NCBI RefSeq assembly: GCF_003003355.1
Contig: NZ_PVTQ01000022.1
Coordinates: 1-48,168, forward strand
Source: Donghicola tyrosinivorans
Lineage (GTDB): Bacteria > Pseudomonadota > Alphaproteobacteria > Rhodobacterales > Rhodobacteraceae
Length of the DNA: 48,168 nucleotides
Direction of reading: 5' to 3'
Under the pieces are notes generated by a model that ran no database searches, was not told where the DNA came from, and worked only from the letters and a program-made list of their open reading frames with translations. Both the position numbers and the translations under genes were made by a program. Positions 44,655 through 48,168 of this stretch are shown piece after piece (within the stretch, counting starts at the first letter, position 1; the number at the start of each line of letters is the position of its first letter).

Positions 44655-47305
44655 GGAGTGGCCCATTCCTCTGGTGGCGCATCCACATCGCAGGCTGGTT
44701 TCACCTTACCTCGCTCTGCCATGGCATTGAGGACATCGAGCCAGTCCTTGCAGGGGCGGGTGGCCCCTTCGATGCGTTTGTGCGGCGCGTGGCGTTCAAC
44801 GATGGGAAGTAATTGCTTCAGCTGCGCGTGCAGAGCCTCTCCAGCGCGGTCGTTGTCAAAGCCCGAGCATACCTGACGACCTATCGCCAAGGTTTTCAGG
44901 GCCAGCTCTGTCCTCTGACCGAAGCCGCCGCCGGTGCTGACGTAGATCGTATCAAACCGCGCCTCTAGCTCTGCAAGGGCCAAGGCGTCGAGCCCGCCTT
45001 CAAACACCACCATCCGCGTGGCGGTCTTGGGGTCGCCAAGAACCGAGACGGTCTTCACCCCGTCTTTGGCAAAGCGCGCGGTGTTGCGGGTGCCATGTTT
45101 TTCCCACGCCTGCTCAAACCCCAAGATATCGCCGGTCTCGGGATGCCTATGCGCAAAGTAGATGCCGCCGTAAACGCCCGCACGGACGCTTTTGCGGAAC
45201 CGCTGCAGGGTTGCCTTTGCAATGCCCCGGTCTTCTGCGTAGGTGCGGCGATCCTCGATATAGGGGGCCTCTTCCCAGCGTCTGCGGGCTTGGGTGTGAT
45301 CCCGTGGCGCCTCATAGGACCCGTCGCGGGCTGGCAGGGGCGCGGGCACTTCAGTCCCCATGATCTGGCGGAATGCCTTGCGGGCATCACCCAGTGTACT
45401 GCCGGGGTTATCTGCCTGCCACAGATCGATCACCGAGCCGCTCTTCCCCGTCTTGTTGTTCGTCCAGACCCAGTAGGGGCCTTTGCGGGTTGCCTTGATG
45501 GTCTCGGCCCCCCGCGTATAGGTGCGCAGCTTGTGCCCGCTGGGGTCATTGTGCCCGTCTTTGTGGCGCGGCGTGAAGGTCCAGCCGCAAAGGCTGGCGA
45601 TCGCATCGATGGATACTTCCTTCATGCGGGCCAATTCGGTCTCGTCATGATCAAGGAATGTCCGCACGATCCGTCGTCCCTTGGCAGAGCCTGCCAGTTT
45701 TTCAGTGTCTCTCGGAGGAAGGGCGCGTGTGCGGTCACGTTCATTGCGAAAGGCCGCGGTGATACTGCGCTTCTCATCTCGCGCAACGCGCTTTATGGCC
45801 CGTGAGACAGGGTCTTTGTCGGGCTTCAGGGCGTGGAGAACGTCTTCTACCTCTTTGAGGTTTGTGGCCTTCTCAGCGTCTCGCGCAGCCCGTGCCTGAG
45901 CGCTCTTAGCGCGCGCTGCATCATGGTCTGCGACTGCCTCTAGCGCCGCGAGTTGAACCCCTTCGGCGATGTCCTCGATGCTGGTTTCCTGCGCCCTCAG
46001 ACGCGCAAGGATGGCATCACACTTGGCTTGAAGGTCTTCGGGGACGCCAAAGACAGGCAGTCCGGCCTGCGCCGCTTCAAGCGATGCGGCACGGACAAAA
46101 TCCGGTGGACCTCTGAACCGTACAGAAGACCAGCCCTTGGCCTTTGCCATCGCAATCATGATGGCCCGCGCCTCTTTGGTATCGCCAGAGGTCGTGACCT
46201 TCTCCCCATGATCCAGAATGGTTGTCGTGTCCCGCAGAGTGATCCGAGGGGGCACTTCGGCAAAGCCGACGAACTTGATCGCCTCTGCAACAAGGGGATC
46301 AACATGGATCCCGCAGTAGATGCGGCGCAGGAGCGTTAGCTTGAACGAGGAGGCAGAGGTGTATTTGCGATCCTTCTCCGCAATGAGGCCGGACATGCCC
46401 GCGATGGGGGCAGGGGGCGTGGGCAACGGGGCCTCCTGCACTGGGGGCGGCGCCTCATAAGGGCCAAAGCGCTTTTGCAGCTTCGAGATCGAGAACTTTG
46501 CCCCGAAGGCCGAGGCTTTCAGATGCTCTCCGCTGCCCAAAAGTAAGACCCGCGCGCCCGAGCCGTGCTTGTCATAGCGCAGACCCATTGCCAAAAGCGC
46601 ATTGTGCAGGCTCGGCCAATCCGGACTTGTCGCCACAGCCGCGGCAAAGCGATCTCGCAGGGCATCTGTCAGGGAATGCTCGAAGGTCTCAAAGCCGGTG
46701 GATTTCTCAAACTTGCGATCACCGCTGGTTTTGGGGCGTCTTCCCTTTGCCCGTGCCGCTTTCTTCCGCTCATAGGCATCAGGGGATGGTTTCAGGCGCA
46801 CCGAGCCGTCGGGGGTGATGTCAAAGTCGAACTGGCCGCGATCATGGCTCCACCCTTGCAGGACCTCAATCTCGCGGCAGGCCTTCTCGACCCGCATATG
46901 GTCGTTGGATTTGGACCAGACCTTCCCTGTGACGGGATGAACCGTGTTCACAACAATATGGAAATGCGCCTGCGCCTTGTCCCGATGAAGGGCAATGACG
47001 GCCTGATGGTCCTCAAGTCCTAGGGCCTTAATTAGATGCGCGGCCGCTGCCATTTGGTGTGCGTCTGTCGGCTGCTCTTGTGCGTGCCAGCTGGCGGCCA
47101 AATGGTAATAGGGCTTTTGCACGCGGCTGTTCAGTTCCGAGACAAGCCGCATTTCTGTGGCGGCCCCGCGCCATTCGGTGGCGGCGAGGTTGCGGGTCTC
47201 CACATGGGCAGCCTTTTGCCAGATATAACGGACCCCGGGCAGAAACGCCTCTGCCGTGCCACCTGACCCCTTTTCACCGGGTTTTCTGATGATCTCGACA
47301 ATCAT
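44651..47305 (-). CDS. Relaxase-primase fusion (MobQ/VirD2-type relaxase with Toprim domain)
   Basis: An 884-residue protein. Residues 1-170 form the relaxase: GVRYIWQKAAHVE, YYHLAASWHAQEQP, and the metal-binding histidine motif HRDKAQAHFHIVVNTVHP. A long helical linker follows. Then comes a DUF3991-like region (about 590-660, SLCGWTFTPRHKDGHNDPSGHKL and SGSVIDLWQ) and a Toprim domain (about 780-860, VFEGGLDALALAELE and SGFDNDRAGEAL). The relaxase nicks oriT and stays bound to the 5' end. The Toprim part would prime synthesis on the transferred strand. The start ATG 47305 overlaps the mobC stop (ATGA). Confidence 0.9.
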   Translation of the reverse strand: MIVEIIRKPGEKGSGGTAEAFLPGVRYIWQKAAHVETRNLAATEWRGAATEMRLVSELNSRVQKPYYHLAASWHAQEQPTDAHQMAAAAHLIKALGLEDHQAVIALHRDKAQAHFHIVVNTVHPVTGKVWSKSNDHMRVEKACREIEVLQGWSHDRGQFDFDITPDGSVRLKPSPDAYERKKAARAKGRRPKTSGDRKFEKSTGFETFEHSLTDALRDRFAAAVATSPDWPSLHNALLAMGLRYDKHGSGARVLLLGSGEHLKASAFGAKFSISKLQKRFGPYEAPPPVQEAPLPTPPAPIAGMSGLIAEKDRKYTSASSFKLTLLRRIYCGIHVDPLVAEAIKFVGFAEVPPRITLRDTTTILDHGEKVTTSGDTKEARAIMIAMAKAKGWSSVRFRGPPDFVRAASLEAAQAGLPVFGVPEDLQAKCDAILARLRAQETSIEDIAEGVQLAALEAVADHDAARAKSAQARAARDAEKATNLKEVEDVLHALKPDKDPVSRAIKRVARDEKRSITAAFRNERDRTRALPPRDTEKLAGSAKGRRIVRTFLDHDETELARMKEVSIDAIASLCGWTFTPRHKDGHNDPSGHKLRTYTRGAETIKATRKGPYWVWTNNKTGKSGSVIDLWQADNPGSTLGDARKAFRQIMGTEVPAPLPARDGSYEAPRDHTQARRRWEEAPYIEDRRTYAEDRGIAKATLQRFRKSVRAGVYGGIYFAHRHPETGDILGFEQAWEKHGTRNTARFAKDGVKTVSVLGDPKTATRMVVFEGGLDALALAELEARFDTIYVSTGGGFGQRTELALKTLAIGRQVCSGFDNDRAGEALHAQLKQLLPIVERHAPHKRIEGATRPCKDWLDVLNAMAERGKVKPACDVDAPPEEWATP

Positions 47306-47670
47306 GACAGCGCTTTTCCCAGCCGCTTGATCAGCGCCCCATGGAGCGCTTGGGTGGTTTCAAAAACCTCCATGTCCGGTTGCGAGAGCTGCGCAACACG
47401 CCCTGTGTTGATGGCACGGGCGATCTGGTTGAGGTTGGACCCTTGCTTTGACAACTCGGCAAAGAGCTTGAGTTGATCCCGCCGTTCGCGGCGCCTGATG
47501 GCGACGTTGCCCAAGACGAAGGCCTCCAGATAGTCCTTCGGTGTTTCATAACCTGCCGCCGCAGCACGTTGCGCAAAGGCCGCGTGCTGTGCCTCGGTGA
47601 CACGTTTCTGAACGATTTTGGCGGCGCGCCGCCGTTCTGATCTGGGCTTTTTATCCCCTGCTTTTGCCAT
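47302..47670 (-). CDS. mobC: MobC-like relaxosome accessory protein
   Basis: A 122-residue basic protein from ATG 47670 (MAKAGDKKPRSERRRAAK), behind AAGGAAG. ATG 47688 and a longer frame exist but lack a binding site. The MobC pattern is visible: RVTEAQHAAFAQRAAAAGYETPKDYLEAFVLG, then LFAELSKQGSNLNQIARAINTG. It helps open oriT for the relaxase. It is coupled to the relaxase gene by a four-base overlap. Confidence 0.88.
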   Translation of the reverse strand: MAKAGDKKPRSERRRAAKIVQKRVTEAQHAAFAQRAAAAGYETPKDYLEAFVLGNVAIRRRERRDQLKLFAELSKQGSNLNQIARAINTGRVAQLSQPDMEVFETTQALHGALIKRLGKALS

Positions 47671-47770
47671 CTTCTCTGCTTCCTTCATGTCCGGAGGATC
47701 CGCCTTTCTCGGGCCGCTCCCTTCTGTCTTCTTCTCCCCTATGGCCCATCTCCGCCGCCCGCCGAGGCCA

Positions 47771-48168
47771 TCAGGCCGAGAAGGGCAAGCGCTTCGCCTC
47801 GCAAAGAGGCGCGCCACTTAGAGCGCTATTGATTGGGGGTTTTTCGCAAATTCCGTTCAGGGCCATAACGCTGTAGGTCACGGCTACGGTAAGACCGATC
47901 AGGCAGACCATCAGCGCCCCACCCATAAAGGCCGCGCGCCGCATGGCGCGTTTACTGATCGCATCCGCCCGGCTCTGGATTGCGGCTTCGGAGATCGCAG
48001 CGATTTTCTCGGCGCTTTCAGAGATGGCCTCAGCCACAGCCCTGCGGGCCTGCGTGTCAGCAAGTGCCGATGCTTTCCTCAAGGTCTGCTCGAACTTACT
48101 GAATTCGCTGCTAACCTCTTTGACAACGTAGTCGCCTGCGTACTCGAAAGTCTGGGAGTATTTGTCGA
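47771..48168 (-). CDS. Membrane-anchored mobilization-region protein, partial (runs off the right edge)
   Basis: The frame is open from the right window edge to a stop at 47771, giving 131 residues. The visible part starts DKYSQTFEYAGDYVVKEV, continues with an amphipathic, Ala/Glu-rich helical stretch (SESAEKIAAISEAAIQSRAD), has one transmembrane segment (RAAFMGGALMVCLIGLTVAVTYSVM), and ends LCEAKRLPFSA. A start is not in the window. The position upstream of mobC suggests a transfer-associated protein. Family not recognised. Its last codons coincide with an oriT-like sequence. Confidence 0.65.
   Translation of the reverse strand, partial: DKYSQTFEYAGDYVVKEVSSEFSKFEQTLRKASALADTQARRAVAEAISESAEKIAAISEAAIQSRADAISKRAMRRAAFMGGALMVCLIGLTVAVTYSVMALNGICEKPPINSALSGAPLCEAKRLPFSA
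47781..47815 (-). other. Candidate oriT
   Basis: An inverted repeat CGCCTC/GAGGCG (47795-47800 and 47806-47811) is followed, on the minus strand, by AAGCGCTTGCCCTT. This resembles the layout of IncQ/MobQ origins, where a hairpin precedes a conserved nick region ending in GCCCT. It lies just upstream of mobC and the relaxase, the usual place. The support is similarity of layout only, and the nick site is not known. Confidence 0.4.

Overview
The window looks like part of a plasmid from an alphaproteobacterium of the Rhodobacteraceae (Roseobacter/Paracoccus type). Three things support this: a repABC replication and partition operon with a counter-transcribed RNA between repB and repC, the DUF1403 + ScpB-like gene pair, and high-GC codon use. 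The family assignment is an inference from gene content.

Layout. (1) 1-983: two IS6-family elements pointing away from each other, one cut by the window edge and one with a frameshifted transposase. (2) 984-5524: a gene remnant, a DUF736 gene and the repABC replicon, with three near-identical palindromes that are probably the partition (parS) sites. (3) 5537-12066: a tyrosine recombinase, a Tn5053/Tn7-like tniABQ transposon with recognisable ends, a 33-bp Xer/dif-like site, and DUF1403-scpB. The transposon lies in what was probably the divergent promoter region between the recombinase and DUF1403. (4) 12067-15325: debris holding a nucleotidyltransferase-fold gene, a truncated second tniB and a decayed third IS6 copy. 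(5) 15646-17519: a DarTG-like DNA ADP-ribosylation toxin-antitoxin pair in antitoxin-first order, the toxin with a C-terminal extension. (6) 17810-29954: a small membrane protein, a complete type I-E CRISPR-Cas operon (cas3, cas8e, cse2, cas7, cas5, cas6e, cas1, cas2) and a CRISPR array of 53 identical repeats and 52 spacers of exactly 32 bp. (7) 29974-41952: an IS30 element that cuts off the array, a 2,477-residue repeat protein made of a duplicated super-module, and an IS21 element. (8) 41959-42109: three further repeats of the same CRISPR family, progressively degenerate, which look like the lost trailer end of the array. (9) 42110-48168: a mobilization module on the minus strand (membrane protein, MobC, relaxase-primase fusion, a frame-disturbed small gene, DUF927 ATPase) with two clusters of short repeats that may be an origin or control region.

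How it fits together. repABC, the recombinase/dif-like site and DUF1403-ScpB would serve replication, segregation and perhaps dimer resolution. DarTG and CRISPR-Cas I-E form a defence block. The mobilization module would allow transfer. Insertion sequences mark most module boundaries. The most informative observations are the CRISPR array apparently split by about 12 kb of mobile DNA, two adjacent spacers that differ only at synonymous positions, the duplicated giant protein, the dif-like site beside a plasmid recombinase, and the reversed DarTG operon.
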